Positions 12,025 to 18,563 of a stretch of 18,563 nucleotides of DNA are shown piece after piece. The translations under genes and the position numbers were made by a program. How positions within the stretch are numbered: position 1 is the stretch's first letter; each line of letters starts with the position of its first letter. Source of the stretch: an uncultured Clostridia bacterium (GTDB lineage: Bacteria; Bacillota; Clostridia; Oscillospirales; CAG-272); contig CAJGEA010000020.1 of the NCBI GenBank assembly GCA_904502015.1, positions 1 to 18,563 on the forward strand, given 5' to 3'. The notes beneath the pieces are model-generated. The model saw nothing but the letters and a program-made list of their open reading frames with translations. It was not told the DNA's origin and searched no databases.

Positions 12025-13521
12025 ATGAACGATCAACCTCACCTCCCCCCCGCCGAGGAGGATATCCCCGCCGAGGAGGATATCCCCGCCACTGAAAAAC
12101 AAGCGGCGGATGGCGAGAATCAAGACCCCCGCGGCCGACTGGGACGGCTCAACCGCCGTCTTCTGTTCTTCGGCGCGATTGCCCTCATCGCCCTCATTCT
12201 GTTTGCCATTTCAAAGATCGGGGCCCTCTCTGCCTTCTTTGACAAGCTGCTCGATGTTTCCGCCCCTCTCATCATTGGGTGCGTCATCGCCTATCTCTGC
12301 AACCCCATACTGAATCTCTACGAGTACCGTGTCTTCAGCCGTCTGCGCCACAAGGGACTGCGGCGAGGACTCTCCCTGCTCATGACCTTTGTCACCGCGC
12401 TGGGTCTGGTTGCTACCGTCCTGCTCCTCATCATCCCCGAGCTGATCAACAGCCTGCAGGAGATCGTCAATAACTACGATGTATATCTGAACAGCCTGCT
12501 CGCATTTGTTCAGCGCGCCATCAACGTCATCACCGCCAACGTCGACGTAGAGATTGACATCTCCGACGTTCAAAAGCTGACAGCGCTGATTGAGGACGTA
12601 TTCGGCTCGATGGATAACGCGCTGATCAAATTTCTCAGCCGCATCGAAACCATGACTGAGGGCAAAGATATTCTCACCAATCTGTGGGATGGCATTGTCA
12701 AGCTCATCAGCACCTTTATGGACGTGCTGATCGGCCTCTTCATCGCCTTTTACCTGCTCGCCTCGCGCGAGAAGCGCACGGCGCAGATCCGCAAATTCCG
12801 CAAGGCGTACTTCACCGACAAAACCGATCAACGCGTGACCGAGGTGGTCTCGCTCGTGGATAAAACCTTCGGCGGCTTCATCAAGGGTATGCTGCTGGAT
12901 GCCGTCGCCGTGGGTGTCGTCACCTTCATCCTCATGACGCTGTTCAGCGTGTCGGAATACAACCTGCTCATCGCCGCCATTTGCGCCGTGACCAATATCA
13001 TCCCCGTCTTCGGCCCCTTTATCGGTGCCATCCCCGCGGGCCTTATCGTGCTGATCTCCAACCCCTCCCGATTCTTTGTATTCGTCGTGCTCATCGTCAT
13101 CATCCAACAGATCGACGGCAACATCATCTACCCCCGTATCCAAGGCAACAACACGGGCATCAGCTCGCTCGCCGTTCTGTCCGCTATCACCATCATGGGC
13201 AGTCTGTGGGGTGTGGGCGGACTCATCCTCGGTGTGCCGCTGTTCGCCGTAGTGATCGAGCTGGTCAAGCGCACCATCGACAAACGCCTCGCCGCCATTG
13301 GCGAGCCCACCGACACCGCCTGCTACTACTCCGAGGATGCCGTGGGCAACGCCGATGAGGAGGTACATTACGAGCACGCCCATTGGCTGTATAAATACGA
13401 GCACAGCAAGCTCAAGGTGCGTATTGACCGCGCGAAGGACTCCATCCGCGCCCGCCTCTCCAAGGGTAACGAGTCGACAGGCGAGTCGGACAACCAGACA
13501 CCCCCCGAAAATCCCGCATAA
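12025..13521 (+). CDS. AI-2E family membrane transporter, second copy
   Basis: 498 aa, clearly paralogous to the preceding gene over nearly its full length. The shared blocks include IAYLCNPI, the long loop with DIDIS/EIDIS, REKRTAQIRKFRKAYF, TNIIPVFGPFIGAIP, QQIDGNII, and the tail EPTDTACYYSEDA with HYEHAHWLYKYEHSKL. The N-terminus differs: it is acidic and contains two perfect copies of AEEDIP (residues 10-21), made by an 18-nt tandem repeat at 12052-12087. GAAAGGATAC precedes the ATG at normal spacing. Retention of both copies and of the soluble tail suggests the two proteins work together or as a hetero-oligomer, which is inference. Substrate unknown. Confidence 0.9.
   Translation: MNDQPHLPPAEEDIPAEEDIPATEKQAADGENQDPRGRLGRLNRRLLFFGAIALIALILFAISKIGALSAFFDKLLDVSAPLIIGCVIAYLCNPILNLYEYRVFSRLRHKGLRRGLSLLMTFVTALGLVATVLLLIIPELINSLQEIVNNYDVYLNSLLAFVQRAINVITANVDVEIDISDVQKLTALIEDVFGSMDNALIKFLSRIETMTEGKDILTNLWDGIVKLISTFMDVLIGLFIAFYLLASREKRTAQIRKFRKAYFTDKTDQRVTEVVSLVDKTFGGFIKGMLLDAVAVGVVTFILMTLFSVSEYNLLIAAICAVTNIIPVFGPFIGAIPAGLIVLISNPSRFFVFVVLIVIIQQIDGNIIYPRIQGNNTGISSLAVLSAITIMGSLWGVGGLILGVPLFAVVIELVKRTIDKRLAAIGEPTDTACYYSEDAVGNADEEVHYEHAHWLYKYEHSKLKVRIDRAKDSIRARLSKGNESTGESDNQTPPENPA
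12052..12087 (+). repeat. 18-nt perfect tandem duplication in a coding region
   Basis: GCCGAGGAGGATATCCCC occurs twice head to tail and stays in frame. It adds one AEEDIP unit to the acidic N-terminus of the second AI-2E protein. A recent slippage event is likely. Confidence 0.95.
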
Positions 13522-13542
13522 TCGTACACAACCACAAACCAC

Positions 13543-13573
13543 AACGGCGCACAGCCTTCGCGGTGCGCCGTTT
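13543..13573 (+). terminator. Probable terminator of the AI-2E operon
   Basis: A 10-bp perfect stem, AACGGCGCAC (13543-13552) with GTGCGCCGTT (13563-13572), has a 10-nt loop but only a short T-tract (TTT). It separates the AI-2E pair from htpG. I see no strong promoter in the 40 nt that follow, so some read-through into htpG is possible. Confidence 0.65.
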
Positions 13574-13614
13574 GACTACATCATCTCACAATTCATGACA
13601 GGAGGTTTACACCC

Positions 13615-15495
13615 ATGAACCAAGAAAATTTCCAAACAAGGCAAGGCGACATCTCGGTTGAGACCGCCCATATTTTCCCCATTATCAAAAAGTGGCTCTA
13701 CTCCGAGAAGGATATTTTCCTGCGCGAGCTGGTGTCCAACGCCGCCGACGCCGTGACCAAGCACCGCCGCCTCATCTCGCTGGGCGAGATCGAGGGCGGG
13801 GACGAGGACTACCGCATCACGGTCACGCTGGACAAGGTTTCCAAAACGCTGACGGTATCCGACAACGGCATCGGCATGACCGAGGACGAGGTGATCCGCT
13901 ACCTCGGCAACATCGCGCTGTCGGGCGCGCTGGACTTCATTCAGAAGTACGAGGGCGAGCAGAGCGGCGCGGCAGGTACGGCAGGCATCATCGGTCACTT
14001 CGGTCTGGGCTTCTACTCGGCGTTCATGGTAGCCGACACCGTAGAGGTCATCTCCAAGTCCTATCAGGATGCACCCGCCGTGCGCTGGATCTGCAACGCC
14101 GACGGCAACTACGAGTTGGCCATGGGTGAGCGCGACGGGCGCGGCACCGACATCATCCTGCACGTGTCGGACGAGGAAACCGAGTATCTGGAGAAGTTCA
14201 AAATCCGGGATATGCTGGACAAGTACTGCTCCTTCATGCCCACCGACATTTACTTCGTCTGCGAGGACGACACCCCCGCTGAGGGTGAGGAAGCGCCCAC
14301 CCCCGCCCCCATCAACGACACCACCCCTCTGTGGCAGAAGGCACCCTCGGAATGCACCCCCGAGGAGTACAAGGAGTTCTACCGCAAGGTCTTCCACGAT
14401 TACCGCGAGCCTCTGTTCTGGATCCACATCAACGCCGACTACCCCCTCAACTTCCGCGGTATTCTTTACTTCCCCCGCCTTGGCAACGAGTACGAGTCCA
14501 TCGAGGGGCAGGTCAAGCTGTACTACCATCAGGTGTTCGTGGCTGACAACATTAAGGAGGTCATCCCCGAGTACCTGCTCATGCTCAAGGGCGTTCTCGA
14601 CTGCCCCGAGCTGCCCCTGAACGTCTCCCGCTCCTACCTGCAGAACAACACCTACGTCTCCAAGGTATCGGCGCACATCGTCAAGAAGGTCAGCGACAAG
14701 CTCACCTCCATGTGTGACACAGACCGCGAGGCCTACGAGGGCGTGTGGGACAGCATCAAGACCTTCGTGGAGTACGCGTGTATGCGCGACCGCAAGTTCT
14801 ACGATCGAGCCAAGGACGCGCTTCTCCTGAAGCTCACCGACGGCCGCTACGTCACCCACGCGCAGTATCTGGAGTCCGCCAAGGAAACTCACGAAAACGT
14901 GGTTTACTACACCTCCGACGTAGAATCCCAGGCGCAGTACGTGTCCCTCTTTGAGCGCGAGGGGCTGGAGGTTGCGGTACTGGACAAGCTCATCGACTCC
15001 CAGTTCATCCAGATGATGGAGAGCTACGACTCCGCCGTCAAGTACAAGCGCATCGACGCCGACGTGGCGGGCGCGCTAACCAAGGACGGCGACGCCGACT
15101 CCGTGGAGAACGAGGTACTCACCGCCCTCTTCCGCCGCGTAGCCGACAACGACAAACTGGAGGTCAAGTACCAAAGCCTCAAGGACGAGAGCCTGCCCGC
15201 CATGCTCACCCTCTCGGAGGAATCCCGCCGCATGGAGGAGATGATGAAGCTCTACGCTATGCAAAACGGCGGGCTCGGCGGCACCTCTATGTTCCCGCAG
15301 GAATACACTCTCGTGGTCAACACCACGGCGCCCCTCTACGCGCGCCTTTGCGAGCTTGCGGACAGCGACGCCGACCGCGCCGAGCTGATCGCGCGCCAGA
15401 TCTACCGCCTCTCGGTGCTCTCCCAGCGCAAGCTGACGGCCGACGAGCTCAAGCAATTTCTGGCAGGCAGCTTTGACCTCTTGGGTATGCTGTAA
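13615..15495 (+). CDS. htpG: Molecular chaperone HtpG (bacterial Hsp90)
   Basis: 626 aa, the normal HtpG length. The N-terminal GHKL ATPase domain shows RELVSNAADA (Glu38 catalytic position, Asn42 and Asp45 for nucleotide), SDNGIGMT (about 81-88) and GHFGLGFYSAFMVAD (about 125-139). The middle domain has the client/ATP-contact region with NVSRSYLQNN near 337, and the C-terminal domain provides dimerisation. It remodels client proteins in the cytosol using ATP. The segment DDTPAEGEEAPTPAPINDTT (about 219-238) is a Pro/Glu-rich insertion at the usual position of the linker between N and middle domains. AGGAGG spaced before the ATG fixes the start. No CIRCE-like element was found upstream. Its stop codon overlaps the next start. 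Confidence 0.97.
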   Translation: MNQENFQTRQGDISVETAHIFPIIKKWLYSEKDIFLRELVSNAADAVTKHRRLISLGEIEGGDEDYRITVTLDKVSKTLTVSDNGIGMTEDEVIRYLGNIALSGALDFIQKYEGEQSGAAGTAGIIGHFGLGFYSAFMVADTVEVISKSYQDAPAVRWICNADGNYELAMGERDGRGTDIILHVSDEETEYLEKFKIRDMLDKYCSFMPTDIYFVCEDDTPAEGEEAPTPAPINDTTPLWQKAPSECTPEEYKEFYRKVFHDYREPLFWIHINADYPLNFRGILYFPRLGNEYESIEGQVKLYYHQVFVADNIKEVIPEYLLMLKGVLDCPELPLNVSRSYLQNNTYVSKVSAHIVKKVSDKLTSMCDTDREAYEGVWDSIKTFVEYACMRDRKFYDRAKDALLLKLTDGRYVTHAQYLESAKETHENVVYYTSDVESQAQYVSLFEREGLEVAVLDKLIDSQFIQMMESYDSAVKYKRIDADVAGALTKDGDADSVENEVLTALFRRVADNDKLEVKYQSLKDESLPAMLTLSEESRRMEEMMKLYAMQNGGLGGTSMFPQEYTLVVNTTAPLYARLCELADSDADRAELIARQIYRLSVLSQRKLTADELKQFLAGSFDLLGML

Positions 15496-16550
15496 TGGAC
15501 ACCCCAAGCCGCACATCCGCACTCGGGCACATGAATACCGACGTCCCTGAGCTTCACGGATACGACACGGGCATTTGTCTCGCCAACGTGGATGAGATGA
15601 CCGTCCGCCTCCATCGCGTGAGCGAGTCCCTGATCGCCATGCTATCCGAGCTGGCCGACGCCATTCTGACCGACGCCGAGGGGGACTCGGATACCGTGAG
15701 CAGCATTCTTCTTTCCCTGCTCGGCGAGCGTGAAACCCCTTCCCCCACCGACGACCGCCTTTGCGAACTGGTGTCTGCCGCCAACCGTGACCTCATGGGG
15801 CGGTTCACCGCCCATATGGGACTCTACGAGCGGCTGGCGCTCTACCGACTGATTGAGGAACGCCGCCAAGTTGCGGCCAACTCCGACGGTGGCAATACGC
15901 AAGAGCCAACGGTATCGCCCACGGCGGCGGGGCGCATTGCCTATATGCCCTCGGCCTTTGCCGACAAGGCGTATCTGCGCTTTGCCGACCGCATCAAAAA
16001 CTGCCGTGCCGCCGCTCACGCGGGCTTTCCCGATGCCTGCGAGGAGGTGCGCGGAGGGCTGTGTGAATACTGCATACTTCCGATGGAAAGCTCGTCTGAC
16101 GGCAAGCTTTTGACCTTCACCTCCCTGATTCTGCACTACGGGCTGCGCATCGTGGCGGTGTGTGATCTGGCGAGCGGCATTGCCGCCGACCGCGTCACCC
16201 GCTTTGCCCTGCTCCGCCTTGCCGACGACGAGTGGCTGACTGCGCCCGCCCTGCCTCCCTCGGGGGAGGACGAACAACTCTCGATCGAGCTGCTGCACGT
16301 TACGTCATCGGTGCCGCTATCCGAGCTACTGATTGCCGCCGACTTTTGCCGCATGAGTCTGCTCCGCGCTGACACCCTGCCCCGCGATGCACGCACGGGA
16401 CTCGATTTTCAAGACGTCACCGACGCCGACACGCCACCCGTCTGCGTGGTTCTGCGCGCCGATGCTCATTCCGACCTGCCTACCTTCTTGCGCTACCTGT
16501 CGCTGGATGCCGCCGACGATCGGCTCATGGGTATTTATCCTACGTGGTGA
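15495..16550 (+). CDS. Divergent prephenate dehydratase-like protein with ACT-like C-terminus
   Basis: 351 aa. The start overlaps the htpG stop (TAATG), so it is translationally coupled. I match it to PheA-type proteins by landmarks: the block GFPDACEEVRGGLCEYCILPMESSSDG (177-203, by position) resembles the FEDVFxAVENGExDYGVLPIENSS region, TRF at 235-237 matches the catalytic TRF motif of prephenate dehydratase, and the tail from about 258 ending in MGIYP (345-349) resembles an ACT domain, which in P-proteins ends in LGSYP. The glycine-rich GxxGxYS start of the dehydratase domain is not recognisable (MPSAFADKAY instead). The N-terminal 130 residues are helical, possibly a degraded chorismate mutase-like region. 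Catalytic activity is therefore doubtful; a sensory role is possible. The assignment is from reading only. Confidence 0.55.
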   Translation: MDTPSRTSALGHMNTDVPELHGYDTGICLANVDEMTVRLHRVSESLIAMLSELADAILTDAEGDSDTVSSILLSLLGERETPSPTDDRLCELVSAANRDLMGRFTAHMGLYERLALYRLIEERRQVAANSDGGNTQEPTVSPTAAGRIAYMPSAFADKAYLRFADRIKNCRAAAHAGFPDACEEVRGGLCEYCILPMESSSDGKLLTFTSLILHYGLRIVAVCDLASGIAADRVTRFALLRLADDEWLTAPALPPSGEDEQLSIELLHVTSSVPLSELLIAADFCRMSLLRADTLPRDARTGLDFQDVTDADTPPVCVVLRADAHSDLPTFLRYLSLDAADDRLMGIYPTW

Positions 16551-16690
16551 TTTTTGCAGGGGCGTTGCATCCTACAAGCCCCTTTCTTGCAAGAAAGGCT
16601 CCTCGCACCGCTTCGCGGAGGCGCTCGGTGCGAATTTGCCTACGGCAAATATCGCGGTTTTGATTCCAAAGAACTTTCAAACAAGACAAA
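16551..16690. repeat. Intergenic region with three consecutive palindromes
   Basis: No gene. It holds an 18-nt perfect palindrome (16581-16598), an 8-bp stem TCGCACCG/CGGTGCGA (16603-16633) with an inner small hairpin, and ATTTGCC-TAC-GGCAAAT (16634-16650). There is no clean T-tract, though TTTT at 16658-16661 follows the last stem. It could end the htpG transcript or be a palindromic intergenic repeat. Confidence 0.55.
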
Positions 16691-16717
16691 ATGGCTATTA
16701 CACGAAAGGAACACGAT

Positions 16718-16981
16718 ATGAAACACTACACCTACACCCCCTCGGGCGTGTGCGCCCGCCGCATCGACATGGATATCGAAGGCAATGTCATCCGCAAGGT
16801 CACCTTCACGGGCGGTTGTTCGGGCAACACTCAGGGGCTTTCGGCTCTGCTGGTCGGCATGACCATTGACGAGGCCATCACCCGTCTTGCGGGCATACGC
16901 TGCGGCTTCAAGGCAACCTCCTGCCCCGATCAGGTTGCCAAGGCGCTCGTGAAATTCAAAGCCGAATCGGTTTCCGACTAA
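16718..16981 (+). CDS. TSCPD domain protein, TIGR03905 family
   Basis: 87 aa. The whole protein is one TSCPD domain with four conserved cysteines (12, 34, 62, 69) in SGVCARRI, GGCSGNTQG, IRCGF and the name-giving TSCPD. The domain also occurs at the C-terminus of adenosylcobalamin-dependent ribonucleotide reductases; the stand-alone form is uncharacterised, and metal binding by the cysteines is plausible. An upstream in-frame ATG at 16691 exists, but GAAAGGA (16704-16710) 7 nt before 16718 decides the start. No neighbour hints at function. Confidence 0.9.
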   Translation: MKHYTYTPSGVCARRIDMDIEGNVIRKVTFTGGCSGNTQGLSALLVGMTIDEAITRLAGIRCGFKATSCPDQVAKALVKFKAESVSD

Positions 16982-17049
16982 GCAACCGAAAAACGTGACA
17001 ATACCGATTGTCAAATTTGGATTTGTCGAACGGTTTATAATAACCCATG

Positions 17050-17097
17050 GTAGGGGCGCACTGTGTGCGCCCGCGGGCGATCGCAGATCGCCCCTAC
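17050..17097. repeat. GTAGGGGCG palindromic repeat, copy A
   Basis: 48 nt, beginning GTAGGGGCG and ending CGCCCCTAC. It contains two hairpins, GGGCGCAC-TGT-GTGCGCCC and GGGCGATC-GCA-GATCGCCC, joined at CGCGGG. It is close to the reverse complement of copy B. Confidence 0.85.
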
Positions 17098-17158
17098 GAC
17101 ATAGAGGAGCGTTATTCCTTGTCGGTTGTCGGGTATAGGTATCCTGGAATTTTAGGCT

Positions 17159-17223
17159 GTAGGGGCGATTCATGAACTGCTTGCAGTTCGATCGCCCGCG
17201 GGCGCATCGTGATGCGCCCCTAC
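17159..17223. repeat. GTAGGGGCG palindromic repeat, copy B (inverted)
   Basis: 65 nt with the same ends as copy A. Read on the minus strand it starts GTAGGGGCGCATC and shares the core CGCCCGCGGGCGATCG. The second hairpin is longer owing to an inserted GAACTGC/GCAGTTC arm. Copies A and B flank 61 nt of unassigned sequence (17098-17158). Confidence 0.85.
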
Positions 17224-17306
17224 AATCGAAATTCAAACACCCCGATAAACCCCAATTTGAAAACTTACCGAATCGCTCCTCATATCCGCGTGAAAGGAGT
17301 ATGATC

Positions 17307-17891
17307 ATGAAAAAAATCATTCTCACCGTCTTACTATGCATGAATATGTGTTTTTTGAGCTCATGCACATACTATGAAAACGTGAACTTCATAGAACGAG
17401 ATACCGAGCAATGCTTGCTATATCAAGGCAGCACGTATTATGCCTCGGATATTTTCATGGATTATGTAACCCCCAACGATCAGGATATCAAATTAGGAAA
17501 ATTTTACAGCTTCCCATTTACCACGTATTTTTATTCCGAAACCTGCGAAAGCCCTGTCTACATATACTCGATCGGCGGAGATACCGGTGTGTATCTGAAA
17601 GAGGACTTCGACTACAAATCAGAGGTTTTCGTCATCAAAGGTATGTCCGAAAGGATCGTTTTTTCGGAGGCACTGGCAAAACAATACCTCGAATACAATC
17701 CTTTGAAGGAATTGGACAGTACGACGATCGAGTTGGCTATGTATTCGGAAAACCACCCCTATCTGAAAGCCTCTCTGCTATTGGTGTCTGAAAACAATGA
17801 TTGGTACGCCGTACTTGCATCAGGCGAGGCCTACCTCGTTTCTCAAACGTTCGTAGGTCTGTTAAAAGAAGCCGGGATCATCGACGGGTAA
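17307..17891 (+). CDS. Hypothetical lipoprotein
   Basis: 194 aa. A short lipoprotein signal peptide, MKKIILTVLLCMNMCFLSSC, has the lipobox LSSC with Cys20 as the lipidation site, so the mature protein is anchored outside the membrane. The rest is soluble, rich in Tyr, Glu and Ser, with no motif I recognise. Of two adjacent ATGs (17301, 17307) the second has proper spacing from AAAGGAG (17293-17299). Base composition is clearly more AT-rich than that of the neighbouring genes and codon use differs, which suggests horizontal acquisition. It stands alone between repeat copy B and a strong terminator. Promoter not clear. Confidence 0.8.
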   Translation: MKKIILTVLLCMNMCFLSSCTYYENVNFIERDTEQCLLYQGSTYYASDIFMDYVTPNDQDIKLGKFYSFPFTTYFYSETCESPVYIYSIGGDTGVYLKEDFDYKSEVFVIKGMSERIVFSEALAKQYLEYNPLKELDSTTIELAMYSENHPYLKASLLLVSENNDWYAVLASGEAYLVSQTFVGLLKEAGIIDG

Positions 17892-17910
17892 AAGCCAACG
17901 ATGAAAAAAT

Positions 17911-17946
17911 CCGCCTGCCGAAATCATTTCGGCAGACGGCTTTTTT
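17911..17946 (+). terminator. Terminator of the lipoprotein gene
   Basis: A 9-bp perfect stem, CTGCCGAAA (17915-17923) with TTTCGGCAG (17927-17935), is extended by CCG/CGG and followed by T6 (17941-17946). A-rich sequence precedes it, so it may also serve the minus-strand helicase gene. Confidence 0.93.
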
Positions 17947-17970
17947 GTATTTGCGAGTGATTACGGGGGG

Positions 17971-18563
17971 TTACGATGTGGTATCATCCTCGCTATGCGC
18001 CCAAAAATCGGTCAAATGGGCGGCAAGGGATGCGGGATCGCCCACGGCCGCCATGCCCTCCCAATGCGAGGGATAGAGGTGCAGGTAGGGCTCGCCCATG
18101 TAGCGATCATCAAGGAGTACCACCACGCCGCGATCCTCGGGGCGGCGGATGACTCGCCCTGCAGCCTGCAGGACGTGGTTCATACCCGGATAGGTGTAGG
18201 CGTAGGCGTAGCCCTCGCCGTCGCGTTGCTCGTCGTAGTATTCGCGCATGATGTTACGCTCGCTGGAGAGTCCCGGAATGCCCACGCCCACGATGACGGC
18301 ACCGATCAGGCATCGGCCGGGCAGGTCAACGCCCTCCGAGAACGAGCCACCCAGCACGCAGAAGCCGATTTGCAACCGATCCGAATCGGGGGTAAACGCG
18401 GCAATGAACGCCTCGCGCTCGACGTAGGTCATGTTGCGCTTTTGCACCACGGTCTTGACCTTGGGGTACTTACGAGCAAACAGCGCATAGGTTTTCTCCA
18501 TATAGTCGTAGGACGGGAAATACACCATGTAGTTGCCCTTTTTCGCCGACACGGTGGCGGCAA
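17971..18563 (-). CDS. DinG/Rad3-type ATP-dependent DNA helicase, C-terminal part
   Basis: The reading frame is open to the right edge of the window, so only the C-terminal ~197 residues are present. The region is helicase domain 2 of superfamily 2 XPD-like enzymes: GNYMVYFPSYDYM at its beginning, the motif V block GGSFSEGVDLPG, and motif VI QAAGRVIRRPEDRG followed by VVLLDDRY. The complete protein would unwind DNA 5' to 3' with ATP, and relatives carry an iron-sulfur cluster in the missing N-terminal half. A GTG near 18552 is internal and not the real start. It converges with the lipoprotein gene across a shared terminator region. Confidence 0.9.
   Translation of the reverse strand, partial: AATVSAKKGNYMVYFPSYDYMEKTYALFARKYPKVKTVVQKRNMTYVEREAFIAAFTPDSDRLQIGFCVLGGSFSEGVDLPGRCLIGAVIVGVGIPGLSSERNIMREYYDEQRDGEGYAYAYTYPGMNHVLQAAGRVIRRPEDRGVVVLLDDRYMGEPYLHLYPSHWEGMAAVGDPASLAAHLTDFWAHSEDDTTS

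Noticed and set aside
13572..13600. Promoter for htpG (TTGACT at 13572)
   Set aside because: No acceptable -10 at 16-18 nt; the best candidate ATGACA is too poor to call.
17009..17041. Promoter with TATAAT at 17036 upstream of repeat copy A
   Set aside because: The nearest TTGTCA is 21 nt away, too far for a standard spacer, and 265 nt separate it from the lipoprotein start.

Overview
The window reads as chromosomal DNA of a fairly GC-rich Clostridia-type Firmicute, probably an uncultured Oscillospirales or Christensenellales gut anaerobe. The evidence is strong AGGAGG-type ribosome binding sites, consensus sigma-A promoters (TTGACA-N17-TATAAT), a PPi-type phosphofructokinase, a TIGR03905/TSCPD protein, tRNA genes with encoded CCA, and palindromic intergenic repeats of the GTGAAAT and GTAGGGGCG types. 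Most genes are GC-rich with C/G-ending codons. Two stretches are visibly AT-richer: the gene-free region at about 420-2340 and the lipoprotein at about 17230-17950.

Layout. 1-316: three tRNAs (Gly-TCC, Arg-TCT, His-GTG) and a strong terminator. 320-417: a nested multi-hairpin GTGAAAT repeat. 509-2230: no convincing protein gene, but nine consecutive modules, each with a sigma-A promoter about 7 nt upstream of a roughly 68-88 nt segment whose first 9-15 bases pair with its last 9-15. In eight of the nine the closing stem runs directly into a T-tract and so serves as the terminator. I read this as a tandem array of small non-coding RNA genes and consider it the most interesting part of the window. 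Between two modules the promoter and the 3' tail are almost identical while the RNA body is unrelated, and the closing stems differ in sequence but stay paired. A tenth promoter of the same type drives an XRE-type regulator (2350-3519) and a small membrane protein (3535-4122).

4222-6741: a Cu(I) P1B-type ATPase with a CopZ-like domain at its C-terminus, preceded by a good internal ribosome binding site and ATG, so a free chaperone may also be made. A bidirectional terminator separates it from a minus-strand lipid operon: a MarR/FabT-like regulator, acyl carrier protein, and a PlsC-like acyltransferase with a zinc ribbon. A near-palindromic operator lies at the operon's transcription start. 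Divergent from it is a PPi-dependent phosphofructokinase (9072-10355). Next come two paralogous AI-2E family membrane proteins in tandem (10525-13521), HtpG/Hsp90 (13615-15495), and a translationally coupled gene that I read as a divergent prephenate dehydratase-ACT protein (15495-16550). A TSCPD protein, an inverted pair of GTAGGGGCG repeats, a lipoprotein, and the 3' end of a DinG/Rad3-type helicase (minus strand, cut by the window edge) complete the window.

The protein genes are mostly separate housekeeping or stress units (copper export, phospholipid synthesis, glycolysis, chaperone) and do not form one pathway. The small-RNA array next to a tRNA cluster is the accessory-looking part. All calls come from reading the sequence; no database search or folding program was run.
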